A stretch of 64,000 bases of DNA. It comes from Hetaerina americana (Eukaryota > Arthropoda > Insecta > Odonata > Calopterygidae). Made by a program: the position numbers and the translations under genes. Of this stretch, positions 22,061-33,315 are shown in pieces (the first letter of the stretch is position 1; each line of letters starts with the position of its first letter). A model generated the notes under the pieces. That model did no database searches and was not told the origin of the DNA. It was given only the letters and a program-made list of their open reading frames with translations. The DNA is taken from positions 1,157,501 through 1,221,500 of the forward strand of contig JAKTNV010000027.1 in the NCBI GenBank assembly GCA_022747635.1, given 5' to 3'.

Positions 22061-22744
22061 CCATCGTCATCTTAATAAACTAAGTTTAACAATTTAAAAA
22101 CTCGATTTGAATTTCAACTTATGGTTTAAATATGAGGAAGTGGTCTTAAGAAAAATGTTGATATAGTGGAGGGGAGGACTAACACTCGTAGTTTTGCATT
22201 AGAAGCATGTAATTGTGTCAGTTATGTTAAGGAATCTTAATTCCAATGATAGAGCCCCATATTCAGGAAGGTTAAGTGACGAGTAGACTTAAGAAACTTT
22301 TCATTGAAAGGGTTAACTCAGAAAAAAGAAGAGTATGTGTAAGGTGGGGATGTAAAACAAAAGTGCTAAAACTTTTGATACAAAATTAGCAAGATTAAGG
22401 TGGTTGGTAGTGGCGAGGGAATGGATTCACGGGCGGCAACGAAACACAAGACAGCCCCACGCTCTTGCAGCAGTCTTCTGTGGATGTTGAAGAGAGAGGA
22501 ACGAGAAAGAGCTCGTCACCATCCACTATTTGATTTCTTTTTATTCCAACACTAAGCATTTACCTACCCTTACGTATATAGATGAGTTAGGCATATTATC
22601 AACCCCTTCCGCAATACCACATGGCAGGCACTGTTACCACAGAGAATAATATTTGTATGCCTATTAGTAAATATTGGTTCAAAATAAAATTTAAATTGAA
22701 GCACCATAGCCCAAGTTACCTGAGGGTGTTTACGAAGCTAATTT
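22061..22744. other. unassigned stretch
   Basis: No feature recognised. Confidence 0.45.
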
Positions 22745-23022
22745 ACTGCCTTAAAATTTGTTTATACGAGAAAATGCATTTCGACACTTTTGCAATACAA
22801 TTTGACCCTAAGATGCAATTATTTGTTGGTTTAAGGTATACATGTTTGTATGAGTGTTGGATGAAGGGATTTTTGCATGGGTGTGTACGCCGCTGTGGGT
22901 GTAGTTTTGCATGCATGTGTTTATTTTGCATGTGGCATTGTTCCTTGTTACGGGTGGTGGCCTAACACCCCCCGCCACACGCCCTTGCGGCGGCTTGCGG
23001 GGTATTATGTTGATGTAGATGT
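22745..23022 (+). mobile_element. LINE 3' end (hairpin-tailed CR1-like)
   Basis: AAGATGCAATTATTTGTTGG, GTGGGTGTAGTTTTGCATGC, GGGTGGTGGCCTAACACC, intact hairpin, TTGATGTAGATGTA. Its tail abuts an oppositely oriented RT relic. Confidence 0.92.
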
Positions 23023-23023
23023 A

Positions 23024-23433
23024 CCCTTAAGTCTCGCTTGTTCTCTTCGCATCTCAAGTGGCTCCCAGCCTAATTCCCATAAAAGGCCCCTCACACTAGT
23101 TTTCTTACTGCGACAATTTTTCACGAATATGGCGGATTTTCTCTGTACTTTATCTAATTCTTTTTGCCAAATATTTTCCCATGGATCCCAAATACACGCG
23201 GTAATTTCCAAATGAGGTCTAACTAAAGTCAAATAACACCTCACTTTAACTTTTTCATTACATTTCCCCACCACCCATTTTATGAAGCCAAGTTTCTTTA
23301 AAGCGGATCCGTATATTGTCCTGATATGTGCTCCTATTATCAGATCCCCTCTCTCTCTCGCAACAGCTCTTACGATGATTATTTTGGGACTTTCATGCGA
23401 AGGGGAAAATATTGATCTTTCCCTCGGAATCAA
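23024..23433 (-). pseudogene. CR1-like LINE RT C-terminal region
   Basis: A 142-residue minus frame is open from 23433. It reads KKLGFIKWVVGKCNEKVKVR, CYLTLVRPHLEITACIWDPW, ELDKVQRKSAIFVKNC and ELGWEPLEMRREQARL. These are conserved blocks downstream of the catalytic box in CR1/L2-clade RTs, and they match 37187-37387. The catalytic half is missing. It is cut by the plus-oriented LINE tail at its left. Confidence 0.87.
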
Positions 23434-23934
23434 ATTATCTCCATAATATTAGTCTATTCTCGTTTTGAAAAGTGTGCGATGGAGAATCTACGGAACGCAC
23501 GGCTGGATGCGAATTGAGCATATACCATATGCGGTCAGAAAATGTTGACTTGATGGTGGACAGATGTACTTACTTGTCGAGTAGATGCCTACTCACTGAT
23601 TCACGGATTCATTTTTTCCTCACTCGACCACCATTCGTGACCATATTAGGTACACCGTGCAATGAGAACATCCGTCAATGCGGATTTGTTCCTCTCCATT
23701 TCCCATTTCACTTGCCCTATTACCAGCCGCCAATCTTATGTAAGACATTCGTCTGTGGGATTTCATTTCCATTGTGATGTAGAAATTTGGCCAACAAATG
23801 AACAGGATCGTTGCGGAAGGGCTCAATGCTGTCGAGAGCCCCTTCCCGTTTAGTGCCTGCGATACGATGCCATCGGCTGATCGAGATATTGGTGCGATCT
23901 GAATATGTCGACACTGTCACATGAGAGCATATGA
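23434..23934. other. unassigned stretch
   Basis: Open frames of 60-100 residues occur but none has a recognisable domain. Confidence 0.4.
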
Positions 23935-24246
23935 GGATGAGGCACCCTCTTGTGCTCTATGTGTACATGTACATTAATATGCCCCTATGTACATTTTTAT
24001 TCTTGTCCTCTTCGTGTAGGCATGGGACTAGCAGATAACCATGGAATACGCGTAATATGTGTAGGAAGTTTGCATGATTGTTGTTCGGTCGCCCTCTTTC
24101 GACGCGATTTTTGGGTGGATCGCGGGGCGCTAGGTTCATGAGGAAATAGAGGGAATGCATTTAGAAAGGCTGGTGACCTACCGCCCCCTGCCACATGTCA
24201 TTACGAGGGCTTGTGGGGCATTGTGTAGATGTGTAGAGGTGTAGAT
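23935..24246 (+). mobile_element. LINE 3' end, third subfamily
   Basis: CGACGCGATTTTTGGGTGGA, CGGGGCGCTAGGTTCATGAG and a diverged hairpin (GACCTACCGCCCCCTGCC) precede GTGTAGATGTGTAGAGGTGT. The first two blocks recur at 29157-29368 and, inverted, at 41220-41330, but not in other copies. Confidence 0.8.
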
Positions 24247-24815
24247 GACTATGCTTTTACTTGCTAACGTGTGTACATGCAGGAAACTGTCGCTGATCGT
24301 AAATAATTGTTTTAAGTGGTAACATACCTATAAGGATTAAAGAACATATCAAATCTGCACAAATTACTTTGCCATGCTTAGTCCTTTCGATTCTTTTTGC
24401 CTGCCTTTGTTTTACCTATCTCTGCGCATGTCACCCGCACGTCGTCTTCTTGCTCGATGGCGCTGGGTTCTAGTAAAATCCGGTTAAGGTAGTTTAAGCA
24501 TGCACACACAAACTACCAAATAATTCTTTTGTTCCTCCTAACTAAACACAACCAAACATCCAATACTACAGCAAGCCCCTCCTCATCTCTGTATGCTTCC
24601 TTCCTCCCTTCATTCCGTCCAACATTTGGAGGTGTGGACGATGATTAAGCATGACCACGTTCATGTTAAAGAGCATCGCACGGGAGATTCGGATGATGTG
24701 GATGGAGGATGGATTACTAATGAGGCACAGATGATATTGTTCATATGATTTGTTCAGGACATATTGGTTATATTCTGGGTATATGCAAACGAGAGAGACA
24801 TGCAACAATGAAATT
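24247..24815. other. mostly unassigned; weak RTE-like scrap
   Basis: 24540-24640 resembles the GTATACTTCCTTCC...CCGTCC block of the RTE relic at 9400-9460. The rest is unassigned. Confidence 0.35.
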
Positions 24816-24818
24816 GTA

Positions 24819-25440
24819 CAAGTTTTTATTGAAAGAATCGGGAAAAGTCTCGGAAAATTAGATTTATTTCAGATATGGTCTCATTATTCTTCTAATATTA
24901 AGTACATCCCTTGAGCGAGTCAACATACTTTTGCCACTCCCTGGTAGGCGGAAGGTCCTTAAGGGTACGCGTGCGTGCTTCTTTGACGCCACTTTGGGTC
25001 CCATTTGGTGGTGTCCTTTGAGGGAAGGAGGATTTTACTTTAATAGGGAATAGCAAATAGCCCGCTGGTGCCAAGCCGTGACTTTAAGGGTGTCGGGGAA
25101 TCGTCATGATGTCGCTGCAGAAGGTCTTCGCAAGCAGAGACAATCGACTCTACTCTTGGTCGTCCGTTAAGACCTTCGAGACGAATTTAGTTCAGATCTT
25201 TCGCATCGCCAACTTTTCAGTGATATAATGTTGTGTGCACTGTGCTCATATCGATTCCAATTCAAGCACCAAGTCTTTTTAATATGGATATAAAATACTT
25301 CCACGAAGTGAAGCCTGAAACAGTAGAATAAATTCCAATTCAATCTGCGATCATGCGAACACTTAACCGACGGTCTTCATTCAGCACTTAACGCACAATT
25401 CAGGCAAATATTGTCACCGATATCTTTTATACAAACCTTG
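24819..25440 (-). mobile_element. mariner-like element with nested insertion
   Basis: Ends CAAGTTTTTATTGAAAG and, inverted, CAAGGTTTGTATAAAAG are flanked by TA (24817-24818, 25441-25442). Internal blocks (GGGTACGCGTGCG, TGGTCGTCCGTTAAGACC, CTTTCGCATCGCC) align with 5387-5948 and 31955-32534. A 66-bp insertion at 25266-25331 accounts for its greater length. No transposase frame survives. Confidence 0.87.
25266..25331. mobile_element. 66-bp insertion with 12-bp target-site duplication
   Basis: ATTCCAATTCAA occurs at 25254-25265 and 25332-25343. The sequence between is absent from the two sister mariner copies at the same position. It ends in GAAGCCTGAAACAGTAGAATAA; similar GCCTGAAAC text occurs inverted near 2790. 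Confidence 0.8.
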
Positions 25441-25442
25441 TA

Positions 25443-26690
25443 CACGTGTATTTTCGGGTTTGAATAAGTTTCCGGGGAGAAATGTGGTTTTTGGCTATCA
25501 GTGATTATTATTTGTACTCTGTTGAGCAACATGGATTGAAAAGTTTACTTACACGTCGGGAAAAAATTATTACCAACACTTTTTAAACAAACCTTTCATT
25601 AGAGTTTTCACTGGAATGTTTCGCGAGTCCTTGTTCGCCGGTGACTCCTTCGTTAGCTCTTAGATCCATCCATCTCATTGACACTCCCTGCTGTGTATGT
25701 GTGTGTGTGTCACTATATTTCCCATGATCCCCGTCTTCTCCCGAATCTGCCACAATCGCCATTACTCGTTGATACGGACCAGCTTGGTCCAGATGGGTTT
25801 TCATTGAAGTTCTTCCTGAGATTGTAAAGAAATGCTTCTATTCTCTTTAATGAACCCGAAAAATGGTGTTTAGCCGCAGAACCGCAACATCAGGCTCACT
25901 AATCGACGTCAGTCTGGCGCATGGACGCCGTGGCATCAGCGCACTCCCTCTTCGGCTTCCGATTTGGTGCTCTTCCTTAATCGGTTGAGGCAAGGCATTA
26001 TACATGTGTTGATTCCAAGGCATCACCCAGCACTAGACTGATACTTTGGTGTCGAATGGTGGAGCCTATTTCCCTTTGTTGTGCATGAGCAGTCTAATTT
26101 GCTTATCTCTAGAGCAGGGCCTTCATTAATTCCCTCCTTGCGTCGAGGGGTGGCAGTGATCGGAGTGAACTACAGATCCCTCTCTCCCTCCCTCCCTGTT
26201 ACGGTCCATATCAATAGTCATCCGTCTTGTTTTGTGGCACCTTTTGAGCGCCTTACGTCAATATTCCATTCCTTGTCATTTCAATTGTTAAAAAATAAGT
26301 GAATCTTGTTTGGTCGTGACCTTATTTATAACTTGCATTGCCAAGAGAATCGCATTTTTTCATCGATCTTCTCTCGCTTGATTTTTGCCCGTATCGAAAG
26401 GATTCGTGTGGCGATCATCTTCTTTGAACGCCGCGTATTTTCTTTTTTAATTAATTTATTCAGTGGATCGAGAGTATGTACCTGCACCGTCGTAAACCGT
26501 TTTCGAAATGTCTGCTTTGCGAAAATGACAGTATCCCCGACCTACTCTCTCCTTCGTGAAGGAAGACGCATTGCTTTTCCACGTGTATTGCTATTCTTAC
26601 GACCTAGGTTTCGTTCCTGCGTAACACCTTCAGGACCTTGAACTATAAGGGACCAGAATAACATTGACCGACCACGGTAGGGTCATATTC
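25443..26690. other. unassigned stretch
   Basis: A short GT dinucleotide run lies at 25697. The plus frame 26306-26641 (111 residues) has no recognisable domain. I see no supported gene. Confidence 0.4.
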
Positions 26691-26699
26691 GGCTCAAAA

Positions 26700-26770
26700 T
26701 TAATCAAAATGTGCATTCAACCCCTGCCACACACCCTATCGGTGGCTTTCGGAGTACATAAATATCTAAT
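26700..26770 (+). mobile_element. decayed LINE 3' tail
   Basis: CCCCTGCCACACACCCTATC, GGTGGCTTTCGGAGTAC and ATAAATATCTAA keep the hairpin layout with many changes. Confidence 0.5.
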
Positions 26771-26956
26771 GTCTCTTTCAATAAAATCTAATTGGTATAA
26801 TTCCAACTAAGAAATTAAAATGCAAATGACATTTTGGAATATTTCTTGATTCAAATCAATTTTGATATGTCTTATTGAATACTATTTAAGTGAAACTCAA
26901 AATATATATTGGAAATGCACCCACAAAATATATTTTTTTACAGGATTAATCAAAAA

Positions 26957-28416
26957 TTAGAATTGCTGATCATATGCATAATTGTAAGTGAACTCAGGAG
27001 GACCCAAGTAATTCTCTTCGTAGTGTTTCATCAAATCAGCCAGATACAACTGCTTCAGGCGCAGCTCATCTTCGAGATCTTTCAATTATCTTGCGCGTAA
27101 TACCTTAATGTCCCTCACATATCCTCTCGTCTCGTACAAGTCCATCATTCCCTTCTCCATCAAATCTAAAAGGTAAACATTTCGGCGTTCCAGTTCATCC
27201 AGCTTATTCAACAGTCCAGTAACAGTTCTTGCCAATGCTCTCTCCTTCTCTTCTATTGCCCGTTTCCGTGCCCTCATCGTCATGTCATATGACCACCGCG
27301 CAAATTGATACTTCCTTTGAGCACGTCTCAAATCTTGGTTAACATTTTCTCTCGCATAGGCTTGTTTCTGGTTGAACTCAGTGTCGCAATCAGCCTGAAG
27401 TCGGTCTTTTGCTCGTTCAATAATGTCTCGAACATGCCTAGACTAAACAAGGAAGAATACGATGCTTAGAAATATTCATTCTTTATTATTAATTTATCAA
27501 TGGAAATAGAAATGAAAGAGTAAGTTTAAAGGGGTGACTGCATTGAAAGCTTTTTATTATCCGCCATAATGCTGTTCTCATGAATATTTAATGCTGATCT
27601 TGGGTATATATGGGATGAAGTTCATAAAGAAGAGAATGATACATTTTCGTACATGTTTAGAAACTTATCGATGGGTAAAAAATGGGTGGTAGTACGCATA
27701 TAATGGCAATATGCGGAGCATTTGCAATTGTGTTGTCATTTAAATTTGAGCTGCTATACCTCAGTGGATTGTCCTCTACTCATGTCTTGAGGTGCAGTAG
27801 CGGGAATGCATTGATGCTGTGTTGCTCCAGCCCTTGCTTGTTGCCGGTGAATGGGGTATTGTTCACCGCGGCATGGCATCTTTCGACCCGTCGCATTTCT
27901 CCTCTCGTCCTCTCCGCTTCTTTCTCTAATTGTCGGGGAACCCCCTCTTCGCATGTCGTCACCGGCACCTCCTGATATGCTCACGAAGCCGCATGCACCC
28001 GGCCGCCCAGGGAGAGCTCTGGTGGCAACGTAGAGTCGCCCATCTTCAGAGGTGTGACTCACTTGGGAATCCTTTGGATGGTCTGCAGGCGATGGCTCGC
28101 CTCCATCAATGAGTCTCGCCATCCAGTCAGGAATCCGGAAGGCACATTCCTCTGTGGGTTGACTTTCTTCAACCGGCTGCTCCTCCCAGTTGAAGCGGAT
28201 GATGGTACGTCCTGGGGGAGCGGCTCGTGTGCTTTCGGGGGACTTCTGAGGTACATTCCCCTCAGAGTCCCTAGAAACATGTCTAGAAGCAAGTTGACGA
28301 AGTGAATGTTTCATATCTTCATCTCTTTTACGCTTCGGGGTTTCGTTCTGATCAAGAACTTGATCCATGCCCCCGCTTGTTTGCGCAGGGGTTTGGGAAG
28401 CATCTTGAGACACCAT
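26957..28416 (-). CDS. probable two-exon host gene, C-terminal coiled coil, with in-frame stop
   Basis: Exon 1 runs from the ATG at 28416 to 27760 (219 codons). The intron at 27759-27443 begins GTATAG and ends TTGTTTAG, and exon 2 starts at 27442. The join is in phase 0, and the alternative AG five bases on would hit a stop at once, which supports this model. Exon 1 is hydrophilic and P/S/R-rich (e.g. ETPKRKRDEDMKHSLRQLAS), probably disordered. Exon 2 is strongly charged and helical (e.g. ERAKDRLQADCDTEFNQKQA, RARKRAIEEKERALART), typical of a coiled coil. An in-frame TAA occurs at 27088-27086, giving 337 residues. The same frame stays open for 42 more convincingly protein-like residues (e.g. 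LKDLEDELRLKQLYLADLMK) to a TAA at 26959-26957. The stop may therefore be a nonsense change, a sequence error or a read-through site. An upstream ATG at 28514 opens a different frame. I do not recognise the family. Confidence 0.62.
27443..27759 (-). other. predicted intron of the 26957-28416 gene
   Basis: 317 bp, GT-AG, AT-rich compared with the flanking exons, with the pyrimidine-containing acceptor CTTCCTTGTTTAG. Inferred from frame continuity, without transcript evidence. Confidence 0.55.
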
Positions 28417-28519
28417 TGTGCGTGCGTCAAACAGAAGAAATAGTCTTCCATTACTCTTTGACCTCCAGAACACTGCTTTCCGTAGAGAGCATCACTTCCA
28501 TTGCACGACGCCATTATAG

Positions 28520-29150
28520 CGATTGCGCTTGTAGTGTACCATATATTAAGAGTATATCAAGTGATAAAGCGAACCGAAAAGTAAATTGCTCTTCACAACT
28601 TCGCCACTAATAGCTTTTTGAGTATCGGTAACTACACATATGTTGTCGGCAGCATTGTTGCCATATCTCCTCGGTTCCCATTGTTATAATTCCTGTAAAC
28701 GTAAATAAATGTATGCATCAAAATAAATTAATAAAATATATATGTTTTTATTCTAGGAAAAATTATGAACAATGTCGCATCCGACATTATAGATATAAAT
28801 AGGCCCCCTAATTACCATGGCAGGGCCGACAATGGACACAAAATCAGAGAGTTAGACTGTCGCACTGATAGATTCAAGTATTCGTTTTTCCCGCACACTT
28901 ATAGCGACAGCAATAAAAGGGGGAGCATCTGAGAATATAACAGGTACACGATGTCGAATAAAGGGGCATATAAGATTAAACTACCGCAAAACACTCTCTA
29001 TGTCTAGCGTCCTTATCCCCCCTCGTGCCGTGTGGAGTGTAGGCGAATGTAAATATATAATGTATGTATTGTATTTGTGAATTGCCCGTCCGGTACCTGT
29101 ACAATACTAACCGGTTATAAGTGTCTGAATTACACGGGTGCCTGCCCTGT
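28520..29150. other. upstream region of the gene, unassigned
   Basis: AT-rich with no recognisable repeat. It could include promoter or 5' UTR for the minus-strand gene, but I see no TATA box I would defend. Confidence 0.4.
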
Positions 29151-29156
29151 TTTAAG

Positions 29157-29368
29157 TTTTTCCCAATCCTCTTTATGTAGGCACAGGAACAGCTGCTAAC
29201 CATTTTATGCTCGTGATCTGTGTAGCCATGTTGCTTGAATGGCATTCCGTCGCCCCATTTCCACGCGATTTTTGGTGTATCGCGTGGTGCCGGGTGCATG
29301 AGGAAGTAGAAGGATTTTATGTAGATAGGCCTTGTTACGGATTACGGGGTATTTCGTAGATGTAGATG
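29157..29368 (+). mobile_element. LINE 3' end, third subfamily
   Basis: TCTTTATGTAGGCACAGGAA, CCACGCGATTTTTGGTGTAT and GTGCATGAGGAAGTAGAAGG align with 23985-24150. The hairpin is mostly lost (GGATTACGGGGTATTTC) before GTAGATGTAGATG. Confidence 0.78.
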
Positions 29369-29945
29369 CACAAGTACCTTCAATGATCCTTTTTAGATAT
29401 GATTGAATTTCACACGATTTACAGGATGTTTTTGTTATGGGTAAATTATCGCCCCTTCCATCAAAAATCGACGTACTGGTTGATTACAGTGGTGGGGGGT
29501 GATTCCATTCCCTTCCAATCATTTTTGGTAGCATAACCTTTTGTGCACATAGATTTCCGATGAGCACAGATACTGTCCCTGGTTGCTGTTCTATGCCCTG
29601 CATGACACGATGCTATGCATCGCAATGCTCTCCGCTGCAGTTGCTATCCTTCCTTCAATTCCGTTTACTTTCCACCTCCCTCCATTGTGGTTAGGATTCA
29701 TAGTCATTTACTCCCACTATCTCTCGTGCAGAACATTCTCTTCTCTCTATTACTGTATGTATATAGTATCCCAAGGTGGTCAACTCAATATGCCCATCAC
29801 TCAGCCTTCTTCGAATTTTTGCTAAAATCATTCTCTCTTTGCTTAGGAATTCGTCAATTTTTCTCCCGTCAGGCATATTTCTATCTCACTTAATCTCAAC
29901 ATTGCAATATCTCCAATATATTTAATATAATTTACCAATTGTAGA
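29369..29945. other. unassigned stretch
   Basis: Open frames at 29583-29893 show no domain. Confidence 0.4.
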
Positions 29946-30690
29946 GTACCCATCACTTTCTTGGGACCCGCACGAAGAAAGACATATTACAAACCTGGAG
30001 AAGTTTCAAAGAAAGGCTGCCCGATGTGTACTGGGGAAGCAGAGGAGGATGGAGAGGGTGACTGAAATGTTTAAAACGCTGGGCTGGGAACCTCTACAAA
30101 CTGGAAGAAAAATAAGCAGACTTCGTAGAATGTTCCGCATTCTGAAGGGGGAGAAAGATTGGACAGATCCTAAGAAAGAGGCGGGGAACCCAAATTTTAT
30201 AAGGAGAAATGATTAAAAATTCAAGGCAAAATACCGGCCACAAAGAACAAATACAAAAAAATTTCTTTTCTTAATAAAACAATTGTTGATTGGAACACCT
30301 TATCTGCAACACTATTCGAGCCCTTTCCCAACAGGGTTATTACTTTTAAGATAAGATGTAAGCAATTTATGTAGTAATTCGATTGATGTGTTCTTTAAAA
30401 TTGCATGCAGCAGCTTAATTTTTGCTTTTTTTCTTTTTGATTGGGAAACTGATGTTACTGAGATGGGGATTTTCTTTTTTTTAGTGTTAGCGATTTGTGT
30501 TTGGGAGTTTCCTTTAGGTGTATTTTTTTACTGACTGATTTCATTTATTATCTTTTATGATATTGATTCATGTCATAATATGTCATGTTATTTTTTTCCA
30601 GGACAAGTCTGATTATAATACTTGGGACTTGTGTGCCAACTGACATTGTTTATCTGCACGTGTGAGGTTTAATAATAATAAAAATATAAA
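29946..30690 (+). pseudogene. CR1/L2-like LINE: RT C-terminus and 3' UTR
   Basis: Plus reading gives SWDPHEERHITNLEKFQRKA, ARCVLGKQRRMERVTEMFKT and LGWEPLQTGRKISRLRRMF, a stop at 30214, and after a shift FLNKTIVDWNTLSATLFEPF. The 3' UTR ends TGTGAGGTTTAATAATAATA. The 3' terminal 130 bp recur inverted at 36690-36835, which defines the end of this family. Confidence 0.85.
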
Positions 30691-30959
30691 ATTATTACCT
30701 CGGCAAAAGAGGAGACATAGGAAAACTAATCCCCATTTCGAATTTTTCTCAAATCATTCTTTTACATCGTAACCTATGGTCCACGTCCTCACCCCTGTCC
30801 ACTTGGCATAGGATTCTCTTTCAGGTTCAGTTATTCCTCCGACTTCAGCATCAATTTTCCCACCTCGGTGTTAAACATTTTTCAATCAGGCGAACTATTC
30901 CACATTCTCGGTGTCCTCCAAATTTATTGTTTATATTGGCCATCTGAGTTGTTGAGAAA
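30691..30959. other. unassigned stretch
   Basis: Possibly antisense LINE sequence, not readable enough to name. Confidence 0.35.
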
Positions 30960-31205
30960 CTAATGATATTCGTCCCTTATATTTGTAGGCGCATGTGTAT
31001 GTTAGTCGGTGGTTTGCGTGTTTGCATGTGTGTAGGGTGTAAGGGTTTTTGCATGAATGCATACCATGTTTTGTTTGTGGATTACATAAATGTGTGGCTT
31101 TTGCATGCGGTTTTTTCTTTCTTAATTACGGGTAGTGCCCTAACACCCCCCGCCACACGCCCTTGCGGCGGCTTACGGAGTATTAAGTGCATGTAGGTGT
31201 AGACG
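30960..31205 (+). mobile_element. LINE 3' end (hairpin-tailed CR1-like)
   Basis: TTTTTGCATGAATGCATACC, AATTACGGGTAGTGCCCTAA, intact hairpin (GCTTACGGAG variant), TGCATGTAGGTGTAGACG. Confidence 0.92.
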
Positions 31206-31665
31206 TGACGCAAACAGGACGGCGTCTTCCCTCGCCTGGAAGAGGCCGCCCCATCGCACCGCCACTTTTTCCGCGTTCCATTGTCTTCTGCCCGCGTGTG
31301 TGCGCGTCCCCGTCACGGCCCCCAATTCGCGGGGCAGGAAGCGGGGAAGGCGTTAAACGGACGATTACCGCTTCGCCCGCGAGAGGGTGCGGGGAAGGGG
31401 GGGGGGAAAGGAGGGGTCCCCTCGACCGTGAACCGCCCGTTATGTTCCCGGCTTGGACAAACAGAAACATCGCGCGTGAGGGTGGGTGTGGGGCGGGGAG
31501 GGGAACGAGAAGGAAGGGGAGGCGAAGCATTCTTCCTCAATGAAGCGACGGCGGAGGAACTCCCGGGTTCCTCACGAGGAAGGGGGAGTGAGGGGGGTGG
31601 GGTGGGGCGGGGGAATGAACCGACACAGGAAATTATCTCATCCCAGCGCGAATTCACGAGAGCAC
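31206..31665. other. GC/CpG-rich island
   Basis: A sharp switch to GC- and CpG-rich sequence with purine-rich runs (GAAGGGGGGGGGGAAAGGAG type). Five overlapping open frames on both strands reach 150 residues but are low-complexity G/R/P text. Could be a CpG-island promoter; I cannot name a transcript. Confidence 0.5.
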
Positions 31666-31952
31666 GAATGCGTTTTTTTAACGACGGCGTATCAAAAAAT
31701 TATGATATGAATCAAAGGAATGGGAAAAATTGAAATGTACGAAAGGCAAAACAAACGAAGAGCTGTTTTGATTAATGGGAGAAGGGGCGGGGTTTAGAGA
31801 AAATTCTCAAAAAGGCAGGAAAAATTGACGCAGCAGATTACACTTTGAGTGACCAAGGAAAGTCTCTGGGACACTGACTTACGTATGTGGAAGAATGCAG
31901 GGAGGAAATACGTAGAACAGTCATATTCGATGGAACTACGGGGGGCAGGAAG
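31666..31952. other. unassigned stretch
   Basis: Nothing recognised. Confidence 0.45.
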
Positions 31953-31954
31953 TA

Positions 31955-32534
31955 CATGGTTTGTATAAAAAGTATCGGGAAAAGTAACGGAAAAATTGAT
32001 TTATTTCAAATATTGCTGAAATGCGTTGAAATTCTTCAAAGTGCATCCCTAGAGCGTCAGCACACTTTAGCCAGCAGCATTCCACGACTCGAAGGCTCCC
32101 TGGTAGGCGGAACGTTCTTAAGGGTACGCGTACAAGCTTCCTTGACGGCACTTCGGGTCAAATGATGATGTCTTTTGAGGAAGGGGGGATTTTAATTTGA
32201 TAGGAGGAGGAGATAGCCTGCTAATGCTGAGTCGGAACTGTAAGGGAATTGGGGAATCGTCGCGATGACGTTTCAGAAAGTCTTCGCAAGCAGACACACT
32301 AGACTCTGCTCTTTTGGTCGTCCGTCCGAAGACCTTCGGAAGGACGAGTTCAGCACAGATCTCTCGCATCGCCAAATATTCAGTAATGATAATGGTGTTG
32401 GCACTGCCATCTTATAAATGTCAATATACGATCTGCGATCATGCGCATACTCAACTGACGGTCTGAATTCAGCACTTCACGCACACGTCAGGAAAAAATT
32501 TTGTTTCTGATACTTTTGTTTCAAACTTCCCATG
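31955..32534 (-). mobile_element. mariner-like element with TA target duplication, 580 bp
   Basis: Ends CATGGTTTGTATAAAAAG and, inverted, CATGGGAAGTTTGAAACAAA are flanked by TA (31953-31954, 32535-32536). The minus frame at 32375-32118 keeps MREICAELVLPKVFGR and then decays. Internally deleted like its sisters at 5387-5948 and 24819-25440. Confidence 0.87.
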
Positions 32535-32536
32535 TA

Positions 32537-33021
32537 GAATTGTAAAATACTTCATTTGAGTGCAGGGCGTGACGATAAACAGCGCCGTATTAGACGGAGC
32601 CTGAAGTGTAGCTTTGCTTCATCTTTGGAATGGCCAATGCTCTACCTTATTGTAGAATAATGTGAATAGTAATTAATATTAAAAATTCAATTTCGCCTTA
32701 AAATTTGTTACTCATACGAAGTTTACAGAAGTAACCGTACTGTAGGTAAGTGGCTGTTATGCGGATTATTACTGTTCACGCACCTGTATACTCCAACGAG
32801 CATAGGAACTTCGTACAATTAGCGATAGCAAAGGAACCATGGAATAAACTAATCATTAGGATTTATTTCTTCGTTATATCTTTGCATTAACTTTGTTGTA
32901 CAGGTATGTCAATCTTGTCAATCTAGCCCAATGGCTGTGCCAATTCTTTTACTGTCAAGGAAGACCAAAGAAGGTCAAAGAATTTCTTTCAATTTTCTTT
33001 AGCATGTTTGTGGAGTATATT
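32537..33021. other. unassigned stretch
   Basis: Nothing recognised. Confidence 0.45.
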
Positions 33022-33023
33022 TA

Positions 33024-33315
33024 CGAGGGTAGACTGAAAACGAATGCACACATGCTTGTAGATCACAAACAAAATGACCTTCAGAAGTGCTCCTGGTGGC
33101 ATGTGGAAGTAACATTCCCCCTCATTATGCATGCGCAGGCTTGAGGTCGTTATCCAGTGCATCCAGTGCATTTCGAGAAGTGGAAGTATGGAGACATATT
33201 CTAGTACAATGTCAACGCGAGTTAAACGGCGTGCTGTTGTCGAATTTTGCAAACTGCTGAAAAAGTGACTCCAACTGAGATTCATCGTCGCTTAAAGGCT
33301 GTTAATGGTGTAGCT
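33024..33315 (+). mobile_element. mariner 5' end
   Basis: Starts CGAGGGTAGACTGAAAACG after TA. It carries the 5' UTR and the transposase start (ATGTCAACGCGAGTTAAACG, then a VVEFCKLLKK-like block and HRRLKAVNG after a shift). It is cut at about 33315. Same family as 14195-14953, and source-like for the arms of 11310-11691. Confidence 0.85.

Noticed and set aside
27780..27968. Alternative 62-residue coiled-coil-like frame inside exon 1 of the 26957-28416 gene
   Set aside because: It looked protein-like (RTRGEMRRVERCH), but only the other frame joins exon 2 in phase with good splice sites; kept as a minor alternative.
31183..31733. Five overlapping open frames up to 150 residues
   Set aside because: GC-rich, low-complexity text on both strands with no domain; expected from lack of AT-rich stop codons.
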